NCBI GenBank assembly: GCA_965279595.1
Contig: CBDIIF010000009.1
Span: 4,703-68,702, forward strand
Reading direction: 5' to 3'
Source: CAIKLP01 sp965279595
GTDB taxonomy: Bacteria; Bacteroidota; Bacteroidia; Sphingobacteriales; Sphingobacteriaceae
Length of the DNA: 64,000 bases
Shown here: positions 24,001 to 36,000 of the stretch, piece after piece
How the letters are laid out: the number at the start of each line of letters is the position of its first letter
Position numbering within the stretch: position 1 is the stretch's first letter
Made by a program: the position numbers and the translations under genes
The notes under the pieces: model-generated
What the model saw: only the letters and a program-made list of their open reading frames with translations
Told to the model about the DNA's origin: nothing
Database searches by the model: none

Positions 24001-27000
24001 ATAATTTGCTACTAAAAACAGATAGTAGAAGCTAGATATCAATGTTTTAATTGTTTTCGACAGGAGATGGTAATTTCGAAGCCGTAAATGTATCATTTAC
24101 ATAGAATATAATAAATTAGTATTAATAAACTAAGTTTTCAAATTCAGCAACAACTCTTCTCATTGAGGCAGACCAATTTATTATAACTTTAAATAACACA
24201 ATATTTAATAAAAACTAAATTTTCAACTCCTCAGATAGTATTTTGTACATAAAGGCGAAAGAAATAGTAATATAGAATTCAGAATTTACGAAATCTAATT
24301 TATATGATGATTTCATTTTGGAATTTGTAATTTGGGGTTCCACCTCAACCAATGATTTCTATTAAGAAAATCTTTAAGATATTTTTCCTATTTTATCAGT
24401 AGGAGCTAATGCAAAATTTGTGGTAGATACACTCTTGATGTCTTCTTGCTAATTTTCGAATTCAATTGCTTAATAAGGATCAGGCTTTCATTTAACATTA
24501 TAAAATTTATTATAAATTTAGTAGACAACCTTTTCAAATTTGAGAAGTAAGTTGGATAATGATGAAAGTTATGGGGGTTCAATATTCATAAGTTTGGTTG
24601 CATAAAATGCCACATTATTGAAGAATCAAAATTTGAAAACTCTTTTTCATTATTTGATGGAGGAGCAATTTATATCGAATCGAGATTTACCACCTCAACT
24701 ATTACTTTATCCTAAAATTGCTACTCATTTAAAGGCACATTCATTTCAGTGTACTTCAATAAATACTCTTCCATTTACATTACAAATGTATCTATCAAGA
24801 ATAATATTTCAACTTCAAATTATTATTTGAGTTAGATTCAGGATTTGAATGAGAATTAAGTTGAGAAATTCCACTAAAACTCTGCTATTTTTTATATCGA
24901 ATAAGGATCATTATATATTAGTGATTCAATAATTAGTGATATTTAACTAAGTAGCGTGTTATATTTTTATTCAGCCTCTGATTTATACATTTATGACTCA
25001 ATAATTTAAATATACAATTTAGCTCTTTAGGAATAATATAAATATATCCAACATCCAATATAAAAACAACCACTTTTATATAGAATGTGAAATTTCTCAA
25101 TTGTCATAATCTCTAACCAGAACAAATAACCTGTTAAATTGATATAATAAGTCATTTAAATGATTTCTTATGTTAAAATAATGATAATAAACCTATACGA
25201 TTAAGCTAATACCCATCAGATTTAACTTAAAAGGTGAATTGCTTATAGAAGAAATTATTAAATTTTGCTCCATCACCAACTATGATATATGTTGATATGA
25301 TTTAACCTTCAGATTATATGTATTTTTCTAATTTAATTATGATGAATAATAATTGTTCATAGTGTAAAGATGGAATGATTAACATCAGGAATGTTGTTGT
25401 TAAAACTCCTGAATATAATAACATAATATTAAAATATCTGCAATTTGAAAACAATAGTTGCGGTTCAGGATGCTTAGTCATAAGCTAGTAATCATACATT
25501 AATATTCCTAATCGCAGACTATTACAAAATATACTTTATTAGACACGATTCAATATTCCATATACAGTTAGTTTAGAATAATCAGAATTTGTTAATAATC
25601 GTGCTTAAAATGGAATAATTATAGTTTGTAATCTCAGTTTATCTGTAGTAGATGATAAGTTTATAAAAAACACTGGATTTGATTTATCAGGTGGAATTTT
25701 ATTTTTAGGTAACCAAGATAACACATTCTAAATTATCACTTCAGAAATTAGTGATAGCATTGGATAAAAAGGCGGAGCATTGTATTTGGGTAACAAATCA
25801 ATAGCTAGTACTGAACTACTTTAAGTTTTATTAAGTTCAAACCAAGCAACATCGTTTGGATAGGATCCTGTGGGCACTCCTTAAGCATTAAGTATTTCAT
25901 TAAACAGAGATAAAAAATTATTATAAACGAGCTATTTGACAAAAACCCCTAAAATTGTTTAAGAAATTTTTATAAAACCTTATAAAATTTTAGGTAATGA
26001 TTTAATGTAATAATTTATAATGCTACCATCTGGTTAAACTATTAGCACATACTAGTATTATGATGAAAAATAAAGATCTTTCATACCTTACAACCTAAGC
26101 TAAAGATTAATAGCATTGAATAATTTGAATCAATAAATATTCAATCTAGAAAACTCTTATTGTAAAATTTAGAAAAGAAGAATTAATATTAATAGCAATG
26201 AATCCGCTCCTTTTGATCAATTGGGTCTTTCAATTTCAAAAATATAATTCAATAATACATCTCAAGACTATAATTTAGATGAGTTGATAATTAATTTTGA
26301 TCCGTATTTATCGAACGACTTCGCACTTTAACTACGATTTGAATGTTCTTCAATTTTGATTCCGATAATCAATAATAGCTCCCCTTATAACATCATAGAC
26401 TATTCAAATGATTAAGAATGAATATACGAACATTTAAATGTTAAAGAGGGGAATCCTATAATGAATAAAATGGCACCTGCAATCTATGTAGCTCATCTTA
26501 ATCTTTATATTCTGTAGTAATAAAGGCATCAAAATGCAGTGTGTAAGATGATATTACCATGAAAAGTGTTAATTCCACACACATAGAATTAAGATAGGTA
26601 ATTTTAATTAAAAATATTTATAGTATTTTTGGAGACCTTATGACGACAATAATATTGTAGAATATTGTTACAGCATTGGAGGACGGAGCACAGGTGATGA
26701 GTCTTGTGTACTCGGCCACATAGGAGCATTATGCGAATAGTGTGATATATACAACATCAGAGGATTGGGATAATACGCAGGAAGTGCGTTATTTTAATGT
26801 GGCTCTTGTTCCAATCTATAATTAAACACAATTTAAATTTTCTTAATCATCATATGGTACATTTATCTATGTATATATTTAAAAGGACGTTAATATCTAT
26901 ATTCTTATCAGTTAAAGGGACAGTCGAAAATGTAGATGAACTTATAATGCGAATGAAAGGGATAAAAGCTGGATTTGTTTGTGTATATTTCGAAAGAGGT

Positions 27001-28565
27001 AAAAATATATATATAGTATAGTATAAATTTAGGTACTTATGAAAATTTTAACAAACTATTTATAAATTATTTCTACCATAGGAACATTTTAATTAAAATT
27101 ACCACCTTAGCTGAGGAGTATGTTTACATATTCGGGAAATCCTATAAAATCTATGATGTTTTCACTTGATTGTTTCCTTGTAGACCTATCAAATATATCA
27201 ATAATATATTTTAGAAATGTATGGTTTATATTGATGCCTTTTTATTATTCGACTGTTATATTCCTAATTTACTTATTGTTAATTAAATTAAAATATCTGT
27301 AATTTAAAATTACTGTCATATCAACAACTTTAATTTTCATATTTATTTATGTTTAACCAGATATTATTGGATCGTTTATTTCACTATTATCTTATAGAAA
27401 GATATCCTAGGTTTATTGGGTTTAAGGCAATGTATCGTATTTATATTTTACACCAATACATATAAAATGGCTTTTATCATTTGTTTTACCAGTTTTTATT
27501 ATATTTGGATCTTTAATTCCGATAATTTTATATATATTGATGGCTAGATAGAAGCATAAACTAAATGATACTTATGTTTACAGACTGTATGGATACTTAT
27601 ATAATGAGTATAGTAAAACTGCATATTATTGGGAAATAGTAAAAATTTGTTAAAAGGAATTTATAATTATTTTCCTGACTTTTTATGAAGATATTATAAT
27701 AATTAAAGGAACATTAGTTTTTATAATTATATTTTGTTATGACATATCTTCAAAGAGATATAAACCTTATAAAAGAATAGATCTAAATCATTTAGATTCT
27801 TAAAGCTCATTTGTTTGTGGCTTTTCAATTGTGTTAGGAATGGGAATTTATTTTGCAGATTAGAATGGCAATACAGAAATTCTTTGGCCATTTTATCTTA
27901 TTATGGGAATATTTAATTTATATTTTATCATAAGATTAATTTCACTACTAATAATAGGGTATGTCGATAAAATGGCAGATCAACTTGATAAGATTAGAGA
28001 TTATATTAATTAGAAGTATCCAAACATTGTAGTGAAATATCCTTAGCTTTAAAGATACTTAGAAAACTCTAAAATTAAATCTAAGAGGGTTAATTAAAGG
28101 TTTATGAAGCTAAAAGAATTTTTAATGATAAAAGTTCGTTAAAATTGTAATTTGAGGTAAAATTAAAAGTTACCAACCGATTGTGATTAAGAAATTCAAT
28201 AGAAGGAATTAAAATATGACTCCAAGAATCAAGAGCAAATAAATTAACAAAAATCCATCTAATCGGATTCAAAGAATAAGGAAAAATCGAAGAGTTAAAG
28301 CATGCCTTTATCAAATTAAAATTTTTAGGAACAAGTTAATGTTTCATTAGATATCTAAAACGATAATCAACAAGTACTTGAATCATATATCAAGCCTGTA
28401 AAATCCGAATAAAAGAATAAATAAAATGAAATCATAAAATCCAAAAAATATTCATATGAATCTATACCATTAGAATTGGATGATATTCAATTGTTTAATC
28501 TCCAGAAGGAATAATAGAATGAAAAGGATGATGAAGAATAATCGAATTTATCATTCTAATAATGA

Positions 28566-29220
28566 TTATTAATTTCTATTTAAAAATTATTTATAAATTA
28601 TATGGTTATTAATGATTTCTATCAGGATTGCAATTATATAAAAGGTACTATGAATATGAAGGAAGAATGAATAGGTTTGATACTATGATCTTCGATAAAA
28701 AATACAATTCTTACCAAGTATAAAGTAAAGATAAAGTTTGATTAATATTGCCAACAGTTACAAACTCTATGAGATAAAAGTATTCATAATTTTATGATTC
28801 ATTTAGAAAATTTATCGTGGGCGTAAGGGTATGAAAATTCAACAATAAGATTTCTAAAAGAACATTACTAAATCAAAAAGTTTTCTTTAATAGAAGAGAT
28901 TGGATTTAAGTCTGAAAATAAATTAATAAAAGCTTAAAAATAATATAATTACCCTAAGAGTCAAAGGAGAGGATATGAATATCACTCAAAAGCTATATAT
29001 ATTTCAGAAATATAATTGTAAGTCAAGTTGTGAGGGTTGTTTTCTTATGTCAAACAACAAAAAATCAAATGCTTCTCAATTTTGATGTTCATTACGTCAT
29101 ACCTGATTAATTTGAAGGAGGATGTAAGCCATATATACTAATTTAGGCATAGTCAGAAAAATCAAACATGTACGAATGGAATCGGACTCCTTGTCATTAA
29201 AACATCAAACAAGATCAATA
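28566..29220. other. region after locus A with an orphan open segment
   Basis: About 28630-28740 reads GLQLYKRYYEYEGRMNRFDT and on to 'MIFDKKYNSYQV' before TGA, preceded by an intron-like 3' end 'tttctatcag'. It could be a last exon or relic of locus A or of another gene; I do not recognise it. The rest has no coding signal. Confidence 0.3.
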
Positions 29221-29225
29221 CTTCA

Positions 29226-29375
29226 GCAGATTCAGCATGTGTAACAGGACGAATTAGGTTGCTTGTTAATCACCAGGATGCTGCGATACTTTAAGATCAG
29301 TATTATGTCAAGGTATTTATACATAGTATTTTGATGATGTGTTTCACTAAAAGACCGCTACAACTTATTTTAGAG
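29226..29375 (+). pseudogene. second decayed surface-antigen fragment
   Basis: It aligns with antigen 3 at about 41420-41660. Shared pieces are 'gcagattcagcatgt' (as 'taatgcagcatgc'), 'caccaggatgctg(c/t)gatact', 'tatgtcaagg', 'tgtttcac' and 'accgctacaacttattttag'. About 80 bp is deleted internally relative to antigen 3, and the frame is lost. Confidence 0.75.
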
Positions 29376-29384
29376 CATGAATAA

Positions 29385-29580
29385 GGAATCAAGAAGAATA
29401 AAAACAAGAATAGGAATTTATATTAAGAATTTATATTTAAAATCATATATAAGTAAATAATTTTAGAGCCTTTGAGAATGACTTGATAATGTGTAAGTAT
29501 TGAGGTTGATTATATATACCCTTTCATATATATACCCATTTAAGCAAGAAAGTGAGTAAAGAAAATGTCCTGAATCAAAT
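29385..29580. repeat. dispersed intergenic repeat, copy 3
   Basis: It shares 'aagaataggaat...tatta', 'atgtgtaagtattgaggttg' and 'tacccatttaa' landmarks with 11940-12165. Its first 60 bp resembles 1425-1500 ('aataggattgaatatgaata'). It is non-coding. All three copies sit 3' of antigen relics or near antigen gene flanks. Confidence 0.6.
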
Positions 29581-29624
29581 TAAATCCGCAAAACCTATTA
29601 CCTTAAATGTTGTGAGTTGTAAGT

Positions 29625-29688
29625 TGATAAGTAGATAAGTAGATAAGTAGATAAGTAGATAAGTAGATAAGTAGATAAGTAGATAAGT
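29625..29688 (+). repeat. 8-bp tandem repeat (agataagt)8
   Basis: About eight copies of 'agataagt', the first differing slightly, lie in the intergenic gap before the NACHT gene 3' end. It is not a ciliate telomere unit (G-rich) and has no coding role that I can see. Confidence 0.95.
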
Positions 29689-30051
29689 TTTAAATGTAAC
29701 CATGTGAAGATTTAGAATGAGAAAGAGAAACATAAAATTCATGAATATAAATTGTTGAATAGATTTTACAAAGAATCATAAAAAATTTGGACAAACTTAG
29801 GTGATCAACAATCAAATCATTATATTTCTTTATCAAGAATATGTTTAATATTGGAAACACCATCTAATTTTTTATAAATAGAATTTGAAATTGATTAAAA
29901 GGACTTAAAGTAAGAGAATGGGCATAAAAAAAAAACATCTAAAAAACATGAAATCATGCACAGAATGGAATCGCAAACAATTACTATAGACAATATGATT
30001 GGTTATTTAGTATATTTTATCATATAATTTTTTAATTTTAATATGCTTATG

Positions 30052-33000
30052 TCATTTATTTAAATTTCTCTGATTTTCAACTTATTTGGAGAATATAGTC
30101 TTCAAATCAAATCCTAAATGACTCCTGATGGTTGAATTTTCAAATTTTAAGTCTTTTATTAATGTTTAGAAAGATGATTTTTAGGGCATGCTATATTTAA
30201 TAAATGAATATATTTGATTGTCCTTTTCTTCTATTTCTACAATATATAAAATAGGATCCCCTGTGATTGCTGTTAAATACTTTTAATTTGGTGAGATAAT
30301 TATTTCTCTAATATTCCTATTGAAGGATGCAATTTTCTTTACTATAAATTCTCTTTTTGGGTCAATTGTAAATATATCACCATCCTCAGTCCCTGCAAAT
30401 ATGAAATTACAACTAGGACTTATTTTGATTTCTTTGATATAACTTTCTAAATTAATTTTCACTTTTTTAGGTTAAGGTTATTTTTCACTTAAATCCCATA
30501 TTTTCATGAAATTGAATGGCTTTCCTTCATCTCTGGATTCAATTGCTGCAAGTATTTTATTATTTTTTCCTAAATCGAAACTTTATAAGTACACATCATT
30601 TTATATTTTGTAATGCACATTTGTATCGAAATCTATTACACAAAGAGCATTACCATCAAAATACATTATGAATTCTAAGTTCTATGTAAGATAGGGCTCT
30701 CCATAAGGATAGTCATATTTATGTAACTCATTCCAATTTGTAGGATCGTAGATAATAATTTTATTTTTTCCAAAACCTAAAAATACTCGACTTCCATTAG
30801 ATGAATATCCAACCTTTTATACATTAGTATCAGTTTTTTTAGTGTTCCCAACTTATTTCATTAATCTTAAATCCAGTATTTTTGTAAGTTTTCCGGTTGA
30901 ATATAGAATATATTTACCATTTGGGTGTAAACATATACTTGTTATCATATCTTCTTTTATTTTTTAATTAATTTATTATCCTGTTTCTATTTCGTTAAAT
31001 ATTATTTATCCTATGCTATTCTAATAAACTAGCTGGCTGCTATCTTAAGAAAATTACAATCTTTCAATATATGTGGAATCTTCTTATTGTTTATTGACTA
31101 TCGCATCCCAAAACTTTATTTAGCCTTTTTCAGAGCATGATAAGATTAATTGCATATCAGTTGAAAATTAAACACTAGTCACTAAGCCTTTACTTGCGAT
31201 AAGCGTTGATATTTTATTACAAGAATTCACATCATACATGATAATCAAGGAATCTCTACCTCCTGAAACTAAATATTTTCCATTTTATGAAACATCCATG
31301 CAAGTAATTTCTGCTGTATGACCAGAGAAGGGAGTTCCTTTCTACTTAAATTAATTAATATCCCATTTTCCAATGGTAAAATCGTTATATGCTATGAACA
31401 ATAGATCTAAATAATAGCATCCTATTATTGGATATAACATTTAATTTAGAATTGTCTTTTATTCTTTAATACTTTTTCCAGAATTGAAATTCCATTATTA
31501 TTAATAGATAGTAAAAATGGCTGACTCATAATCGCACTGCATAGCTGAAGTCAATAAAGATTATTTATAAAATTTAATTGCATAACAATCGTATGCTCCA
31601 ATTGTTACCACTTCATTTAATTTTTCTAAACTATTGATTATGTAGATTGTATCGCTATCGTAACATGCAATTTTGTCGTCTTCTTCAGAAAATATAATTG
31701 TTTTCATCTTTTGTTTTAATTTGCTTTCCTTAATTTTAGTAAAAGATTAGACATTCCATAATATTAATGTGCCATTTTCATCATATGAAAGTAGCAGCAA
31801 GCCATTATGAGAGATAATAGCTAATTAAACTTTGGTATCACCTATTAATTATATTAACTGGTGTTAATTTTTGCTATCTAAAATTAATAGTCCCTATTTC
31901 TATTTTGAATATGTTAAAATTAACTCTCCGTTTGGTGATAGTTAAGAATAACGATCAGGTCCTTCTATTTATATTGAGGGTAAATCATTTGAGTATAGAT
32001 TGGTCCATTCGCAATGAGAAATATCAGAAAAGTTTAAGTTTAATCCCTTTATACTAACTTTATCAAATTTAGAGTGTCTTAAATCACAATTCTAAAAAAT
32101 GGCACCATCAATAGAAATTTCAGATATCATCAACTTTGAAAAATCTTGCCTACTTTAAAATTCTTGGCATTATAATAGAATTATCAAGCAATTAGAGCTA
32201 AATCTTATATATTTTTAATTAACACTTGATAGTAGTGTAAGAGGATGTAAGATTTTTTACATCTCAGATTCTTCATTAAACTTAGTTTTAATAAATCTTA
32301 GTGCACCTAAATTAAATGTTTCTTATAAATTAATCTAATTTAGAAATGAAGTTTGTATTGTCTTAAGGACTTGAACAAATAAGTCTTGTTTTCTTTATTC
32401 CTCTTGGCTTTTATCTTACTTCTTTAGATTATAGTCTTACTACTACTATTAAATATCTAATTATTTATTATCTTTTCTTAAATTGCTTAAAAGCTCATTT
32501 AATAGATCGATAACCTGATATATACTTTCAAATAAATTTAGAGATTCCTTTGCAAAAAGAAACTCCTAAATAGATTTGTGTCTGAATTGATAAAAGTTTC
32601 CTTTCTAACCTAGTGGAATGCATTTTCTTATTTATTTCCTATAAATTGCATACTAATCGGAATCCTCAAAAAACTCTAAATAGGGATCATTATTTTATTC
32701 TCTAAATAAAATACCTTATGGTTTTCTTTCTATTATTGTTTCTTATCTCTAAACCATCAATATTGATAATCTTATGGCGTACTTATAAATGTCCTATTCG
32801 AATTAATTCTAATCTAAAATATCATTCGAATAGATCAATTTTTATCTCTGATTCTCCACAAACTATTCAAAAAATAAATTGAAAAAGTCAAAAAGGGTGA
32901 GTTTATGAGATTTTAAGGACTTATATACTATTATCATTTATTCCTCATCATTATTTTAAATAGGGAATAGATCACGGAGCCGACTTTAAAATTTTTCTAA

Positions 33001-36000
33001 TTAAACTACAGTATCCTCATAACTTGATTGAACATTCCAATTATTGAAAAATTACTATTCTATTAGTGTTTCCCACAAATTATATGAGTCTTAATTTATT
33101 TTTTGTCCATTGATGTATTCTTTGAATTTTTAAATATCTTCTAGCTTATAGCTCACCCAACTTGGATTAAGTTCAAAAGATTTTATTATGCCAGCTAAAC
33201 ATCCTTTAGTTAGATTGATATAATTTTAAATAAAGTATTTTTTAATACCATTGGGTTAAGAAACTTAATTATTCATTTGGGGAAGAACCTCAGCAACTAT
33301 GTTTAGCATATAGGGAGTCTCTAGCAATGAATATAAATTCATCTATATTATTGAATTATTATATAAATTCTAATGCCATAAGCCTAATATTAACTTACTA
33401 AAAGAGGTCTCTTATTCTTAATTAAACAAAGTTACGTTTTTATTATCTCTAATGATCAGTACTAATTTTTATAGCTAATTTTTATCTACCAGAAAGGATT
33501 TATTTTCTTACTTTATGCTAATTTACAGATATTGTTCAAATTAGTTAAATATATCTTATGTATCCTACAATATCTAGTTTTTATCTTAATTTCTCGCTAT
33601 CACTTATAATAAATCAAAAATTGATATTTTTAGTTTTAATATACTGAATTGTTTAAGGAAATCTTATCTTTATTAATCATCAAAAGGCAATAATCTTATT
33701 TCTTTAAGTGATTAAATTCCTAATGTTTCGTTTTCCCAAAACCATAACCTATAATCATTAGTAGTAAAAGCCTCAGTCCTTGAAGTTGTAATCACCTTAG
33801 ATATTTACAATTAGTTTTATGGTTTCCATAAATGAATTTTATTGGTTTGCAATAAATTTATTCCTTAATATTGTGAAGGCAACTCATCATAACTATCCAT
33901 AATGAAAATTAATCGAATTTGACCTTTTTAAGCAGAGTCTTTCAATAAATCAATTTATTTTTAATCAAATCTATATAATTAAGATAAAAGAGTTTCCTCA
34001 ACCGCATTAAATTTTGGTTCCTTTAATGTTGGTAATTGAATAAATATAGGAATTAATGGAGGAGTACCTTTTATATCACACCACAATTTGTTTTAACATT
34101 ATCTTTGATAAGATTACCATAAATATTCTTCGATTTTTCTTGCCGTCAAACTTTTTCCCGACCCCGCATTTCCATGAATTAATAAACTTGATTTTTAATT
34201 TTGTGTGAGAAATTCATCAACTTCCCCATTCTTCTGATTATCTGAATTAAATAATGGTGTTTATTCTTATTTCTCTTAATTTGCTTTGAAATCAAATTCT
34301 TATATTTTCATTTATACATAAACGCTTTAAGCATCTTAATAAATTTTATTTTGCAGAATACTCTGCATTCTGATTTCTAATATTTATTATGGTGTTTTTC
34401 CTCTTAAAAACTTGATATCCTATCCAATTTAATCAATAGAATTAATAATGTTATCTAATTTATTTTGAATCAAAGCTAAATCTCTTTTTATGTCTTTTAA
34501 AAAATATATTGTCACACCCAGTACATCCCCAATTTCACTAACATTCTTCATTTGCTACTCTAACTGCTATTCTAAATCTTTATGTTTGGACAATAATTGC
34601 TCTCTGATGTCTTTTCTTTCCTCACTCTATAATGATAGCTAAAGTGCTTATAATTCATTTAATGTAAATTATAATTCGTTATTAACTTAATCTTATGTAT
34701 CCTCCCATAAATTATTGATCAAAATATCCATCTATTATATTTAATCTTTTCCTTTTAGTGTATTAATTATTCGATAGTCTGTCTCCTTAAATCTAGCAAT
34801 TAATAAGAATTATCCTATCACCTTTTAGTTGTTCTCATTTAAATAATTGTAAAAGGCTAAACAGGTGTAGTATAAATAGTCTTTAATTCTCCATTCCTCT
34901 CTTGTAAACTAATCTTTTACAAACTAAATTGCCTTTTATTTGATATTTAACTTTATATTATTTTCTAAAACTCTATTTGATAATAGTTAATAAGATGGTA
35001 TTAGGGCTTTAACGTCATCTAATTGTAATTTTTTCTATTATTCTTATAAAATTGATAACTATTAATCCAAGATAACGTGAATCTTTTCTAGATCGACAGC
35101 AATTATTTCTTAGAATTCCTACTTGAATTGAATTAATTTCTATTAATCTATTTATTTATTTTAGTATTTCTATAATTTCATATGGTTGATAATAACAGGT
35201 ATATCCTATATTAGGTTATTTTATTTTTCTTAATTCTTATAAAAACTAAGATCCTAAATAATCTTATTAATATTAATAAGATAATTTTAATAGCTTACAA
35301 ACACTGTATTATCATAGATTTCTTTTTGCTAAATTTAACTTTTCCTATTTAATCTTTCAGTTTACTCTTAAATTATTTTGATAGCCTCATCCTTTTAAAT
35401 ATTTGCATAGTTTTACTAAAAATCTTCGATTATTAATTCTAATAATTATATATCTTCGATCGCTTTAAGATCTTACTCATATTGAGGATTTTTTTTTAAT
35501 TCAATATAAAGTTCCAGCCTCTTGGTAACTAATTCTATAAATTTGTTATTATCAATATCCTTTATTTTGCATAATTAATCAGAATTGTCTTTTAATAAGC
35601 CTTCCAATTAATTATTTTGATTTCCTTATTTCTAAGATTTAATTAATTCTTCTATTTTTTCAAGTTATTTTTTTATTTCTTGTGTAAATTCATTATATTT
35701 TCTAAAGATATATAAGTATGCGTATTCTAACAAATATAAATACTAAATGTCTTGGTCAACTGTGTTAGATGAATTAGATTGTTGTTGTAACTGAATTTGG
35801 ATAATTTTTTGGTTTTCAAGCAACTCTTGAATTCTTTGATTCATCTAGAAAGTCTTCAGATTAATTCCTAATGAAAGTTGAAATTCTTTTTAGTCAAGTA
35901 TTTTTTTTATCATTAGATCCTGATTATTATTAATTTGTTCATATATTAAACCTAGAGTTTTTATAGAAGAATAGTTATAGAACATATCCCGAAGAAAATC

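Larger units (their letters stand above)
19237..28565 (+). pseudogene. locus A: Cys-rich / beta-helix / multi-pass membrane protein, degenerate
   Basis: From ATG 19237 (signal-like MILILLIDQLLACEFK) the locus encodes two jelly-roll-like repeats ('YEGVWIFTYIGFDQ', 'QGWIYFRFLQFDQ'). Growth-factor-receptor-like CxxC repeats follow ('CYSCPDYCLTCQ', 'CLTCLNGYMLF'). Next is a long Asn/Ile-rich region with beta-helix character (about 22.6-26.3 kb), then 'GDESCVLGHIGALCEQCDIYN', several hydrophobic segments and a charged tail ending at TGA 28563. This is the layout of a large ciliate membrane-protein family. Short introns restore frame at 20135-20168, 20432-20453, 20737-20759, 21038-21060, 22429-22453, 22583-22604 and 26598-26623. 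Remaining lesions are TGA 20296-20298 and TGA 26419-26421, a GGATGGAT duplication near 21959-21966, and frame changes near 24612, 25060 and 26450. I judge it a pseudogene. The ligand and role of the family are unknown to me. Confidence 0.7.

Noticed and set aside
29625..29688. Telomeric or subtelomeric repeat
   Set aside because: The unit is A/T-rich 'agataagt', not the G-rich telomere unit of Paramecium.
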